Of a stretch of 64,000 nucleotides of DNA, positions 52,143 through 62,991 are shown one piece after another. Position 1 is the first letter of the stretch. Each line of letters begins with the position of its first letter. The DNA comes from Pegoplata infirma (taxonomy: Eukaryota; Arthropoda; Insecta; Diptera; Anthomyiidae), in NCBI GenBank assembly GCA_963921195.1, contig OY992537.1, positions 58,738,313-58,802,312 on the forward strand. Direction: 5' to 3'. A program made the position numbers and the translations under genes. The notes under the pieces are model-generated. The model did no database searches. It was not told where the DNA came from and saw only the letters and a program-made list of their open reading frames with translations.

Positions 52143-53756
52143 CCCTCAAATGCCTGAGGCTGCCAAATGTCACTGTCTACATTTTTTGCTATATCTTACT
52201 AACGGAATATAATAGACTTATGGGACTGGTTTCGTTAGAAAGCTGTTATAAGAGAGAGTAAATCATACTTTGGTCTTACATATGTGCCATTATTGGTTTT
52301 ACAGTTATTTAAGATTGAAGTTCAAATTTGTGAAAAATGTGTAAATTAAGTATTTTTCAAAAAATTGCAAATTAAAAAAAAAAATAAAAGATATTTATAT
52401 ACACCCTATTGTCTTTGTAATTTATGTGGAAAGTAGGAAAAGATGTCAAGTTTTTTTGTATGTAAATAGACTTAAAGGTTCAAGCTATATAGAAGTCTGA
52501 TTTGTCAGATTTATATAGACTGCCAAATGGCAGCCTCGTGCAATTTTGGAAAGTAATGTTTTTGTAGCCAAGCTAGTTTTTTTTCTCTGTTTTGCAGATA
52601 TTGTGTTTTTTAAAGGGTTTTAATAGATTTAAAAACTTTATACGAAGTATTCTCGTCCTTTTTCAACGATGAATTTCCAGCAGAGCTCGTCCGTTTGTGG
52701 TTGATTGGGCAAAGGACCGCACAGGACACTATAAAGATAACTCCTACATTGGCTGACCAATACCTACATACATATGAAGAACAAACATTCCGCACACGTT
52801 TTTGCTGATACTTTTAACATTTACACATTTAAGTCAAACATCCACAAATAAAACTCCCTCTTTCCTCCTTCCCATACCTAAATTTTCTGATCTTAACGCA
52901 ATGCAATGCATTAAAAGGAATATAGGACCTAAATTTAAGACCGCCAAAGCTGAAATAATAATATTGTTGTGTATTTTATTTGTGTCTTTTTGGTCGAAGC
53001 ATTCAGCATTTGCATTTTAATGATAATTATTCTCTTGGTGATTACCGTTTACCAAAAGTCAGTCCATTAAACCCCAAATTGGGAACTGTTCCAATGTTTG
53101 AGTCTTTGTGTATGCGATAGATATATGGTAAAAAAAGGAAAGGAAATCCAAAGGTTATACATGTCTACAAAACTGCATAGTTGGGGCACGAAGTAATTTC
53201 TGCTTTGCGATTTCAAACCAATGGGTTTTCATATGCCTTTTAGGAAAAGGAGGGGTTAAAAAAGTACTTGGCGCGATCCATTTTTTTTAGTTAATGACAG
53301 AACAAATAAAAAATTTTGTTTTAAAAAATATCTCCTTTTATCTTTTCTTTAAGTTTTGCCAAGGCCTTAATTCATTTATTTAAGTAGTATCTGTCAATAA
53401 TCAAGAAATCAGTCAATATAGAGACTCAAATATGACAAAAAATTTAGATTTTCCACTATTTTCTACCTCACAACTCGAAAATAATAGCTTTCCGAAGCAA
53501 ACTTATATCAGATTTGCATTTCTCATGCCCAAATTACCCAGAATGACTTTATTTTCGGACAGAAAACATATATTTCATTTTGCAGTGTCATAGTCTAAAA
53601 TTGCACAAGGCTGCCTTTTGGCACTCTAAATATTTTTACCTGTAACAAGCAAATAAAGGTAGCCATACCATTTTGTATGCGATTTTCAATGTTTTTGGGA
53701 CAAGATCATCCATAGAAAAAAATATGAGCAAAAACAAAAATTAAGGCATTAGAGGG
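52143..53756 (+). mobile_element. piggyBac-like element at TTAA
   Basis: TTAA is present at 52139-52142 and 53757-53760. Ends CCCTCAAATGCC and GGCATTAGAGGG are inverted repeats in the piggyBac style (CCCT terminus, TTAA target). The motif GGCTGCCAAATG, or its inverse, recurs near both ends and inside (52150, 52520, 53610). 1614 bp with a broken transposase. Confidence 0.85.
53116..53242 (+). pseudogene. piggyBac transposase relic
   Basis: The plus-strand translation DRYMVKKGKEIQ-RLYMSTKLHSWGTK-(stop)-FLLCDFKPMGFHMPF aligns by eye with the conserved block around the second catalytic Asp of DDD piggyBac transposases (MIPFKGR, QYMP-KPHKWGxK, LCD). An in-frame stop follows GTK, and no long frame surrounds it. 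Other parts of the expected 550-600 residues are not recognisable. Together with the TTAA ends this fixes the family; the gene is dead. Confidence 0.6.
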
Positions 53757-54660
53757 TTAAGTAAATAATTTAATAAAAATTTAATAGTTTTTTTAATTTA
53801 TTTTTAAACTCTCATAGTTTTTTAAATTCTCGTTTAGTTTATAGTTTTTTGTATATGTATATAAAAGTTTGTAATCGTCTTTATAAAATTTTCCTATGTT
53901 TTTGAGACATAAATATGTTTGGTAAAGTTTGAAAAAACAAGTTTTTTGTTTTTTTTTTTTTGTAAAAAAATTTAAAACTTTTTTAAACTTTTTAAAAAAA
54001 TAAATAGATAAATTTTGAGTAAATTTTTAATTGTGTCAATTAAAAATTTACTCATTTTTTTTTCAAACATTTAATAAACTTTTATTAAAAAATTTACTCA
54101 ATACTATTAAATCGTTTACTGGTGCACAATTGAGAAATTTTTTACTCAATAGTATTAAAAATTTACTCAAATATATTTTTTTTTTCTGTGCGATCTTTAA
54201 AGAATTTTGATTGATATTTTACGAATTATAAATGATTTTTTACGAATTGAGATTGACCTCTTAAAAATTACAAAGGATCTTTTGTGAATTACGATTAATC
54301 TCCAAATAATTACAATGGATCTCTTACGAATTACAATTTGTCTTTTACGAATTACAATTCGTCTTTTTCGAAGTACAATTGAATTTTTACAAATTCTAAT
54401 TGATCTTTTACAAATTCCAATTATTCGAATTAAGATTTATTTTTTTCGATTTTTAATGGATTTTTTACAAATAACAGTTGATCTTTTTCGAATTTCAATT
54501 GGAATTTTCTAATTTTAATTGATCTCTTTCTATTTTTATTGATTTATAACAAATTTCAATTGATCTCCTTCGAATTTAAATTAGTCTTTACGAATTACGG
54601 TTTATTTATTACGATCTTTTTTTAAATAAAAAGTGATCTGATTCGAATTTGAATTGATCT

Positions 54661-56572
54661 TTTTATACCATCCATCCACAGTATGGGGGTATACTCACTT
54701 TGTCATTCCGTGTGTAACGCATCGACATATTGGTCGGAGACACCATAAAGTATATATGGGGCATTCCATGTCAAATCGGACACTTAGAAAAATTTTTTTT
54801 TTAGATTTTCCCAATTTGTTTACAGTTTTTAGTACCCTTCGAAAAATCCTTCGTGGTAAATTTTCAGATCAAAAATCAAAAGATATCGAATTTTTAAAAA
54901 TTGGTAGTTTGTTCCTTTTCATATATTTTCAATAATGGTCCAAATTTCAATTTTTTTTTTTTTAAATTTTTGTTTTTTACGTACTTTTAAAAAAAGATCC
55001 CAAAAAATTCTTAAAAGCGCTCTAGTATGCGATTTTTAAATTTTAAAATTTAAATCTCATTTTTGAAAATGTTTGTACTCTTCGATTTTTTTGAAATTTT
55101 TTTGTGTAAAACTTCTATTGATTCTACTTAGGGAGTGGAGATAGAGCGTAGGTATGTTTTAAAAAAATGTTGTAGGGTGCAAAAAAAATGGGGGTCGGTC
55201 TCACTAATGACCCCTCTCGGACGCACCATTGGACCGGTAAAAGCTGATTAAATAAAACAAATTTACAAAAAATAAAAAAAAACGTATGGGGACCGCCTTA
55301 ACAGTTAAAGATAGAGGGTAGGTGTGTTTAGAGAAAATGTTTGAACTAAAAAAATTTTTGTAGGTCGGTCATACATTTTGTTGCTCTAAGGGCACTATTA
55401 GGGCAGTTAGAGCGGTTGGAGCAAATTTAAAAAAATGTCGTCTTGTGTGGGAGCCCCCTTAGAAATTGTAGATAGGGCATTAGTTTGCTCCAAAGAAATG
55501 TTACGACGTAAAAATTAATGGGGGTCGATCTTATAAATGACCCCTCTAAGACGCACCATTGGAGCAGTAGAAATGATTTTAAGATTGGAAAATTACAATA
55601 AATTTTTTTTAAAAAATTTAAAAAAAAATAGTAATAATCGTTATCCCACGATCCTCCTGGGCAAAAAATTTGTAGAATTGATGGTAGTTTTACACAAAAA
55701 AATTAAAAAAAAAATTGAAGAGTACAAACATTTTCAAAAATGAGATTTAATTTTTAAAACTAAAAAATCGCATGCTAGAGCGCATTTAATAATTTTTTGG
55801 GATTTTTTTATAAAAAGTACGAAAAAAAACAAAAATTAAAAAAAAAAAATGTTGAAGTTTGGACCATTATTGAAGAAGTTATGAGTAAAAGAAAATTGAG
55901 TAAAGGAACAAACTACCAATTTTTTAAAATTTGATATATTTTGAACGGGTCATCAAAAAATTCTGAAAATTTGCCACGAAAGAGTTTTCGAAGGGTACTA
56001 AAAACTGTTAACAAATTGGGAAAATCTAAAAAAAAAATTTTAAAAGTGTCCGATTTTACATGGAATGTCCATATATAACTGATCAGTGATCGATTTTAAG
56101 ACAATCTAGCGATGTCCGTCTGTCTGTCTGAGGAAATAGTGATCACTGTAAAAATATTACACGGAGATAACTTAAATTTAACATATTTATTGGAAGTTCT
56201 CCCGAGAAATTTGGTATTGCATTTAGGCGAAATCGGTTCAGCGGTTCAAAAGTTATGAACGAAAATGTTCAAAATTTGGTACATTCAACATAACCTAAAA
56301 ATACAAAATGCTTTAATTCGGCTGCTAGTTGACATATGTGAACATAATTGAACGCCGAATGGTATTTAAACAAGTACGAACATATTTTTTGACAAAAAAG
56401 AAAAAAATCGCGGATTTTTTTTTCTACCAACATTTTTTTCGCGGAAATTTTTTTTTCAATTCTTTTTTTTCAAAAGTAATTTCCTTTTAAATAACGTTTT
56501 TTTGCAATAATCTTTTTCAAATTGTGGAGGGTATTAATACATTCGGCAGAATTGAACTTTTTTACTTGTTTT
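54661..56572 (+). mobile_element. DINE-1-like Helitron split by a fold-back element
   Basis: Starts TTTTTATACCATCCATCCAC and GTCATTCCGTGTGTAACG. The core GATGTCCGTCTGTCTGTC is at 56112. Ends GTGGAGGGTATTAATACATT, a decayed hairpin (TTCGGCAGAATTGAA) and TTTTTTACTTGTTTT (56557-56571). Confidence 0.7.
54758..56072. mobile_element. GGGGCATTCC fold-back element, third copy
   Basis: Left GGGGCATTCCATGTCAAATC; right GATTTTACATGGAATGTCC. Inserted at the same Helitron position (after AAGTATATAT) as the copy at 25598, and likewise in the middle of a Helitron. Inner arms contain GACGCACCATTGGA and GGGGACCGCCTTAACAG. Confidence 0.72.
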
Positions 56573-57300
56573 TAGTTCAATTATGATTTCTCCATCACAC
56601 TTGGAAAAAGTGTAGTATCAAAGAAGTAATTTATATTAAAAAAAAAATCTACATAAATTAATTATTGATAATTAAAAAATGATTAATTGTTATCAAAAGA
56701 AGTTAATAATAGTTCTTTTTTATCTGTTGGATATTTTACTTCAATAATTTATAATTTGCAACTTTTTTTTTTTTTTTTTTTTTTGCAAAAAGGCATAAAG
56801 CACTTAGAGAAAAATGTTTAATAATAAAATCTAAAATAAAAACTTTAATGCTTACAAAAGTTGTTTGATGTATTTAACAATTTTGTGTACGGTTGTTAGA
56901 ATTCCCATTTTTTTTTGTTGAAAATTTCCAAAAAAAAAAAATCCAACACTGTTCGCAGGGCGAAACGGTTTAAAATACTTAAGACACTTTAAAATAGCAT
57001 TGTCTGACCTTCTGTGTGCGGAATTCCATTATTTATTTTCGAAAGTCAGAGACATAATTCCCAAATCCCCGTCGGAAAAATGGTAGATTCAACAAAATTT
57101 AAATTGGTCAATTATTGTTTTGATCAACATTTTTGTTATTCTCTATCAAATTACAAATTTTCAACATACCAGATTTTTTTTCGCTTTAATTTATTTGAAT
57201 ACATTAATTCAAAAATATACAATATAATCGGGGTTTATTTATTTTTTTTGTTGGCAAAAATTTTTGCAATTAGCATACAATTCATTCGTTAAATCAATTA
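56573..57300. other. AT-rich intron sequence, no feature
   Basis: Includes a 24-base T run at 56763-56784. Nothing else recognised. Confidence 0.45.
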
Positions 57301-57304
57301 CTAT

Positions 57305-57500
57305 TTTGATGGACTTTAAATAAAAAATTGATTAAATTTTTAATCAAAATCGAAAAAGTGTTTAATTGAAAATAAAATCAATTAATCACCTGCAATTTGA
57401 TGATTGATATAACAATTTTCTTTATTAGAGGAGTTTCAATTAAAAAATTAATTGAACCCGCCTTTTTGTTGATTGAAATTCGATTTCAATTCTTTCTGTG
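57305..57500. mobile_element. MITE, CACAGAAAA family
   Basis: Right end CAATTCTTTCTGTG followed by TA. ATTGAACCCGCCTTTTTGTT and TGATTGATATAACAATTTTC match 38637-38760 inverted. Left end lost. Confidence 0.5.
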
Positions 57501-57502
57501 TA

Positions 57503-57961
57503 GATTTGGCCAGCATCGCTTAAGTAAATCTTAAGTTCATGAAATAATTTTTTAAAAATATTTTCTTTAAGTGTTTTAATAAAATTCTTTAATTGCAAAG
57601 ATTTGTCTATGTTTTTTTGTTCGAATCAATCAAAATACGGAAAAAAAATCTGTAGTTACATATACAATATGTTTTATCTAATAGATACATACATATAACT
57701 AAAAATATATTAATAGTTATTAATAACAAAACATGAAATTTTACTTCACGAATGATTTATGAGTTAATTTATAATAAAATTTAATAGTTTTTATGTACAG
57801 CAAACAAAATAATCATCTACTGAAATATTAATACTAACCGAAAAGTCTTGTAGTTTAATATGATGTTTAATAAAATACAAAAAACAAACTAGAGATAAAC
57901 AATGCCAATTTGTAAATACCCTACACTAGACAATACATAATCAGAAAATAAATTTTAATTT
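57503..57961. other. AT-rich intron sequence, no feature
   Basis: Nothing recognised. Confidence 0.45.
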
Positions 57962-58220
57962 TAAAGCTCTGCGAATTACACCGCTCAACACTCATTTTCC
58001 GGTTTGAATTCTGGTGATCAACTTTAGTAGACTTTGATCTCCTAATTCCAAATCTGTTCTCCAAATTTTTCCATCACGTACAGATTTTTAGTTATTCATG
58101 GTTGAAAATTCGAAAAATGACGATTTTTGCATTATTTGAAAGCCTGCACAGCAGCCATTGAGTGGAATACAAATCTGGTATAAAGCGCAAAAGTATAATT
58201 TGTCTTTGGTCTCCAACATA

Positions 58221-58422
58221 CACAGTAAAAAGTTTTGGGTTAATTTTAATTCCTAGCTGGTTTGTATATATATATCAAAGACAAAAAGAATTAAATTTAT
58301 TCCATTAAAAGTATACTTTTAAAGAGATAAAAAGAGAGTGAGAGAGTGGCTTTTTAAACTATTTTTTGGTGTTAAAATAAATCCAAAATAGTTTTAAATT
58401 TAACCCAAAACTTTTTACTGTG
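58221..58422. mobile_element. 202-bp MITE, TA target
   Basis: CACAGTAAAAAGTTTTGGGT and ACCCAAAACTTTTTACTGTG are the outer 20 bases of a perfect 23-bp inverted repeat. TA flanks both sides (58219-58220 and 58423-58424). The centre has a GAGAGTGAGAGAGTGG patch. Tc1/mariner-type MITE. Confidence 0.85.
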
Positions 58423-59411
58423 TAGAAAACAATTTTTTTTCTAACTATTTCGTTTGTTTGGGTTACAATTGCGTTTTAAAATGACTCTGTTAAAATTATA
58501 ATTTTTGTAAAAAAGATAAGACCGTAGTTTTTTTTTTTTTTTTTTGATATTTTTCAAAGAAAAACTAAAAAAAATAAATATTTTACAAATTTAAGTTTGC
58601 TGTATTATTTTTCGTACAAACCGGAAGATATCTTTAATGGGTTTAAAAGTCTATAAGAAAGAATGAACTTTTGCCTAAATTTTGAGCTCATCACAGTAAA
58701 GATTGATCATCTGGTTTTTGTTTTAGAGCCTTTTAAAAATGTTGCTTTTTCTAATTTTTTTCACAGTGTTTTTTTAAAATACATGTTTGGCCAATAATAG
58801 TGCATCAACTTCAAATTTTTTTATCATATATTTGAGATCATAGTTCAATTCTACTCTATCGCTTTATACCAGATTTTTATTCCATCCAGTGGCTGCTGTG
58901 CAGGCTTTCAAAAAATGCAAAAATCGAGTTTTTTCGCATTTTCAACCGCGAATAATTAAAATTCTAGACGTGATGGAAAAATTTGGAGCACAGATTTGGA
59001 ATCAGCGAGTCAAAATCTTAAAAAAATGTGTATCAAACTTCAAAACGGAGTCAAAAACAGTGTTACCGTTGTGAATTTTTAAAAAGTCGCACAAAAATTC
59101 GTTTTATACAAAAAAAGTCACACAAAAAAGTCTTTTTCAAAATAAAAGTTGCACATTTTTTTTAAGGGTTGAAGCTTTTTTATAAAAGTGTTGTTTTCGT
59201 ATGGAAGCTCCCTTAGGAAGTAGAGTTAGGGCTTAGGTATGTTTTGGAAAACATTTTAATTTTACTTCTTTTTTGGGGAATCCGTGGCAGTTGTGGGGCT
59301 TTTAGTGAATTTTTACACCTACACGCCCAAACAGAGATAAAATGTGAAATCGACCCCCATTAATTTGTCCTCCCTAACATTTTTTGCAAATATACCTTAT
59401 CCCTATTAGGG

Positions 59412-60462
59412 TTATATTAGTCTTACCTTTTCGCGATCGTTAAAAAAGTTTACGCACCAAACGCGATGAAGTTTTGAATATTACACTCAAAATATTTTGT
59501 AAGTAAATTCAACTGAAAAAACATTTAAAACAATCGTTTTTCCTTTTAAAAAACGGACTACTTATATTTCACTTGAAACAACATACTTTTTCAGTTATTT
59601 TTAAACGTTAATAAATGACTAAACAATCCGTAAAAACAAATGATGTTTCAGTTATTTTAACTGTTTATAATTTTTTATTTTGTGGAGTAAAAATATTTTT
59701 TTTGAATAACAAACTACAAAAACCGTACTTCTATAAAATTATACGGTATAATCAGTCAAAAATAATTTAACTGATAAAAATAGTTTTCCGTAAATTTTTG
59801 TAGTTTATTGTTTTAACAACTGTATAAATCTTTCAATAATTTATTTTTATTGAACAACAAACGATAAAACGTTTAAAACAACTTTACCTAAAAACTTTTT
59901 GAATAACCGTAAAAAGTTACTGTAAAACTTTTCTAGGTGTAGTTTTTCTTTTATGTATAAACAAATTATATTTAATTGCAAAATATTTAGGATTTTCTTG
60001 TAATTTCATTAATAAAAAAACAAAATCTCATCAGTTGAATGGAGGGCGCGAAAAAATCGCGATATTTTGACGCTATTTCGCGGTTTTTTTAAATTAGCTC
60101 AATTTTAGTGTCAAGTGATAGATGCTATGAGGCAGTAATTCTTTTAAGCAACTAAAGATTATAATCGCGGAATTTTGGTGCTTTTTCGCGGATGTTATAA
60201 ATAAGTTAAATGTTGGTTCCTTCTGATATGTGATCATGAGTTTGTGATAATTTTCAAATAATTAAGATATGACGTCATAATATAAAATTTTTAAAACAAA
60301 AAGATAAAAAAAATCATTATTTGGGGAGTTTTAGAAATTGCATTCGGTGCGTGAACTTTCTTCACCGAAATGACCGAAAAAATAGATTTTTGTTATCTGT
60401 ACAACATTGCCCATTGCGTGGTGGGATGGACTTTTTTTGTCCAAAAAAAGTTATAACCCTAA
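59412..60462. repeat. Repeat R1, copy B, with TCCCTA flanks
   Basis: Ends TTAGGGTTATA and TATAACCCTAA, with TCCCTA directly outside both (6-bp candidate duplication). The body matches 15340-15945 except for a 456-bp MITE at 59484. Subterminal AAAAGTTTACGCACCAAACG pairs with GGTGCGTGAACTTTCTTC. Confidence 0.65.
59484..59939. mobile_element. CACTCAAAA-type MITE, copy 10 (empty site known)
   Basis: CACTCAAAATATTTTGTAAG on the left; TTTTCTAGGTG on the right; TA flanks. Repeat R1 copy A at 15415 reads GAATATTAGTTTTTC with a single TA, so it is an unoccupied site that proves the TA duplication. The interior has AACTGTTTATAA/TTAACTGA motifs. Confidence 0.75.
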
Positions 60463-61045
60463 TCCCTATCTTCAATGCAAGGATAACAAAGATAAAATTT
60501 CTCCTACCTCTAACTGTCCCAAGGGTGCCTCTGAACAAGTCAAATGTATGGCCGCCCCCAATAGTTTTTTAATCCCAACATTTTTCAGAACATACTTCAA
60601 CCCTTAAGGCGGTCCCCATACAATGAATTTTATTTGTTACAAATTTTTTTATTAAATCCGCTCCTACCGCTCCAAGGGGGCCTCCTAGAGGGATGAAAAG
60701 TGAGACCGACGCCAATTAAGTTTTACTCCCCAACATTTTTCTGAACATACCAATAACCTTTCTTCATTTCATAAAGGCGTTTCCATGTAATACGTTTCAA
60801 AAATATTTGAATTATGATTAATTTCGCAGTGTATGTCTTTAAAAGTAAAAAAATATTTCACTCAACAAAAAAGGGGAAAAAAGTCGCACAAAGTTGGACA
60901 AAGTTGCAAAATTAGACAAGTTTAAAAAGTCGCACAAAAAGTCTCAGAGCGTCAAAAAGGTTGCAAATTGCACAACGGTAACACTGGTCAAAAACCTTCG
61001 ATTTGTTGAGCGGTGTTATTAAAGATTTAAAGCTCCGCAAAAGAC

Positions 61046-62034
61046 TCTTAGCCCTGTTGTTATTACAAAACAAATTGTATTGTTTCTGATTTTGAATAAA
61101 AATATTTTCATATTATCAAAATATTTAATTGTATTGACACGTATGTGTTGATAAATAAAAAGCCAATTATTTTATTTGTCAATACAATTAAATTTCTTGT
61201 TATTATGACAATTAATTTAATTGAAAATGAGCCAACAAGTTGTTTTTTTCTGTGAACGGTAGTCAAAAGTTTTGCAATGATCGATATTTAAAAACAATTT
61301 TCAAACACAAAATTTCTTAAATCAAATCAAATTGCGAAAGGTTGTACACTAAAGTTTCAAAATTATTCATTACAAATGTAATACAAATTTTTTGTATACA
61401 AAAAAATATCTTAAAACTTTTCAAAAATTATTCAAAAAATTTCTCTTAATCTTATAATATTTAAATTATTCATCAAACTGAATAATTTTAATGTTACATA
61501 GATTATAATAAATTAACTATACCACGTACCATTCATTCTTTGTGTTTTAGGGTATTATATTCTTTGATTTATGCTAAATTGTGTAAATTATAGACTTAAA
61601 CGGTTAAATTTTAAACTAAAAACTACCAACGTCATTGTTTAAAAAAAATAAAAAAATATGTAAAATGTACAAAAATAAATTTAAATTTTCTAATCCATGT
61701 TAAAAAGCTTAAGTTTAGTTTTAAACTAATTTTTTTAATGCTAAATTCATGTTGGCATAATATACACCATAAAAGGTGCTAAACATTTTAGGTAAAAACT
61801 CTAAACAAAAAAATCTTTTAAACACGTTTTTTTTTACCAAATCTTATACAAAATTTTAACATTATAAATTATTCCCACGTGTAGGTGATCGTATTAAAAT
61901 TAAAAAATAAAAATTAAGCTATAGATGTCAAAAAATAGATACAAATTGTAACTTTAAATTTACTTTTTTGGTTAAGAGTAATAAATTTTAATAACAAAAT
62001 ATCAGTAGGAGTATGTTAAGAAGGTGATAAATTA
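61046..62034. other. AT-rich intron sequence, no feature
   Basis: Nothing recognised; no transposon ends or coding frames. Confidence 0.45.
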
Positions 62035-62985
62035 CACTGTGCTACAAAAGACCAAAAATAATTTATGCAGGGGTTCTCATATGATAATTCGGGTTGATTG
62101 GAGTCCATAGAGTACTGATATACTCATAGTTTTTCTGGATCACTTCGTTAAGTACGTTTTTTATTGGCAAATGTGTTGAAAAACTGAAATTCTTAAATTA
62201 CAATTTTAAAAAATTATTACTTTGTTAGTTTGCAACCGATTTTCGATTTTATGGATTTGTTTTAGAGGTATAGGTCTTACCTTTCAAACAAAACAAAAAT
62301 ATTAAAAATCGATCAAGAATTGGATGAGCTACGATCGTTTAAGTAAAAAAAAAACGTATTTTTTGAAAAATTTGTCATATTCTTTACACTCTAAGCTGAA
62401 AGTGCATCATTAAAAAATTTTTTTGAATCTTTTCTAAAAAAGTATAGTAAAGTAGCTTTCCAAAACACCAAAAAACATAACAATCGGTTTAAAAATGAAT
62501 GAGTTATGCTAAGTTTTGTGATAGGGCATTTTTAAATTTTTTCAGAAACGCTTGTAATTCAAGCATTATTCATAAATCTTGTTACTAGTATTAATTTTGT
62601 GCGCATATGCATATAAACTAGAGATGGGAACGTAATTAGATTTGTTCGTGATTCACACATGATCAGAAGTGAGCGTGATTAAAAATTAATTTTACTCAAG
62701 TGGTTGTTAGTGAGTGTCAGTGTGAGTGGAATAAAAAAATGGGCGTGTCAGTTACTTCCAAATCCTATTTATAATTTTTTGGGTTTGTTTAAAAATTACT
62801 TCTTAAACAAAAAAATGTTGTGAATCGGTTGAAAACTGGCTAAGGTGCGCTTGTTTAAGTAAAAAACCTTTTTTGAAGAGTTATACCTGCAACATTTTTA
62901 TGACAAAAAACATTTGACATTTTTGAAACGAAATTGCTAAAATTGTGGGATCATTTGATGGAAATTTTACCTGTTTATAAATATA
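62035..62985. mobile_element. CACTGTGCTACA element, left part
   Basis: After TTA it begins CACTGTGCTACAAAA, as at 32291. Inside are GCAACCGATTTTCGATTTTA and similar segments comparable with 32460-32500. The right end is not found. A TAGAGATGGG scrap with GTGAGTGTCAGTGTGAGTGG is inserted near 62622-62745. Confidence 0.45.
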
Positions 62986-62991
62986 CGTATG

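Larger units (their letters stand above)
52019..54190. mobile_element. CACAGAAAAAAATATGG element carrying a piggyBac relic
   Basis: CACAGAAAAAAATATGG and ATATTTTTTTTTTCTGTG are inverted ends; CG flanks both. Arms contain TTTTTAATTGTGTCAATTAA-type palindromes. Without the inner insertion it is about 560 bp, the length of the relative at 8085-8640. Confidence 0.65.
51831..54660. repeat. Degenerate tandem repeat (about 24 bp), split by a transposon
   Basis: Units of the form CGAATTACAATTGATCTTTT run through 54197-54660, and in reverse (AAAGATCAATTGAAATTC) through 51831-52016. The element 52019-54190 sits between. A Helitron scrap (GTGCCGAATC, TTACCCTCC) interrupts at 51880-51960. Confidence 0.55.
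59058..60986. mobile_element. hAT element with 8-bp TSD (GTCAAAAA)
   Basis: GTCAAAAA is exact at 59050-59057 and 60987-60994. Ends CAGTGTTACCGTTGTG and CACAACGGTAACACTG are a perfect 16-bp inverted repeat. AAAAAGTCGCACAAAAA subterminal repeats lie at both ends (59078-59160 and 60880-60960). The interior contains repeat R1 and remnants of GGAAGCTCCCTTAGG / TTAAGGCGGTCCCC fold-back sequence. No transposase. It interrupts the right arm of the 57962 fold-back element. Confidence 0.92.
57962..61045. mobile_element. Fold-back element with a MITE and a hAT element inside
   Basis: AAAGCTCTGCGAATTACACC (57964) pairs with GGTGTTATTAAAGATTTAAAGC (near 61011). Inner pairs: GAAAGCCTGCACAGCAGCCA (58139) with GTGGCTGCTGTGCAGGCTTT (58890), and CATCACGTACAG (58072) with GACGTGATGGAA (58967). 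The CACAGATTTGGAATCAGCG segment is shared with the 1994-3171 element. Without insertions it is about 0.95 kb. Confidence 0.65.
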
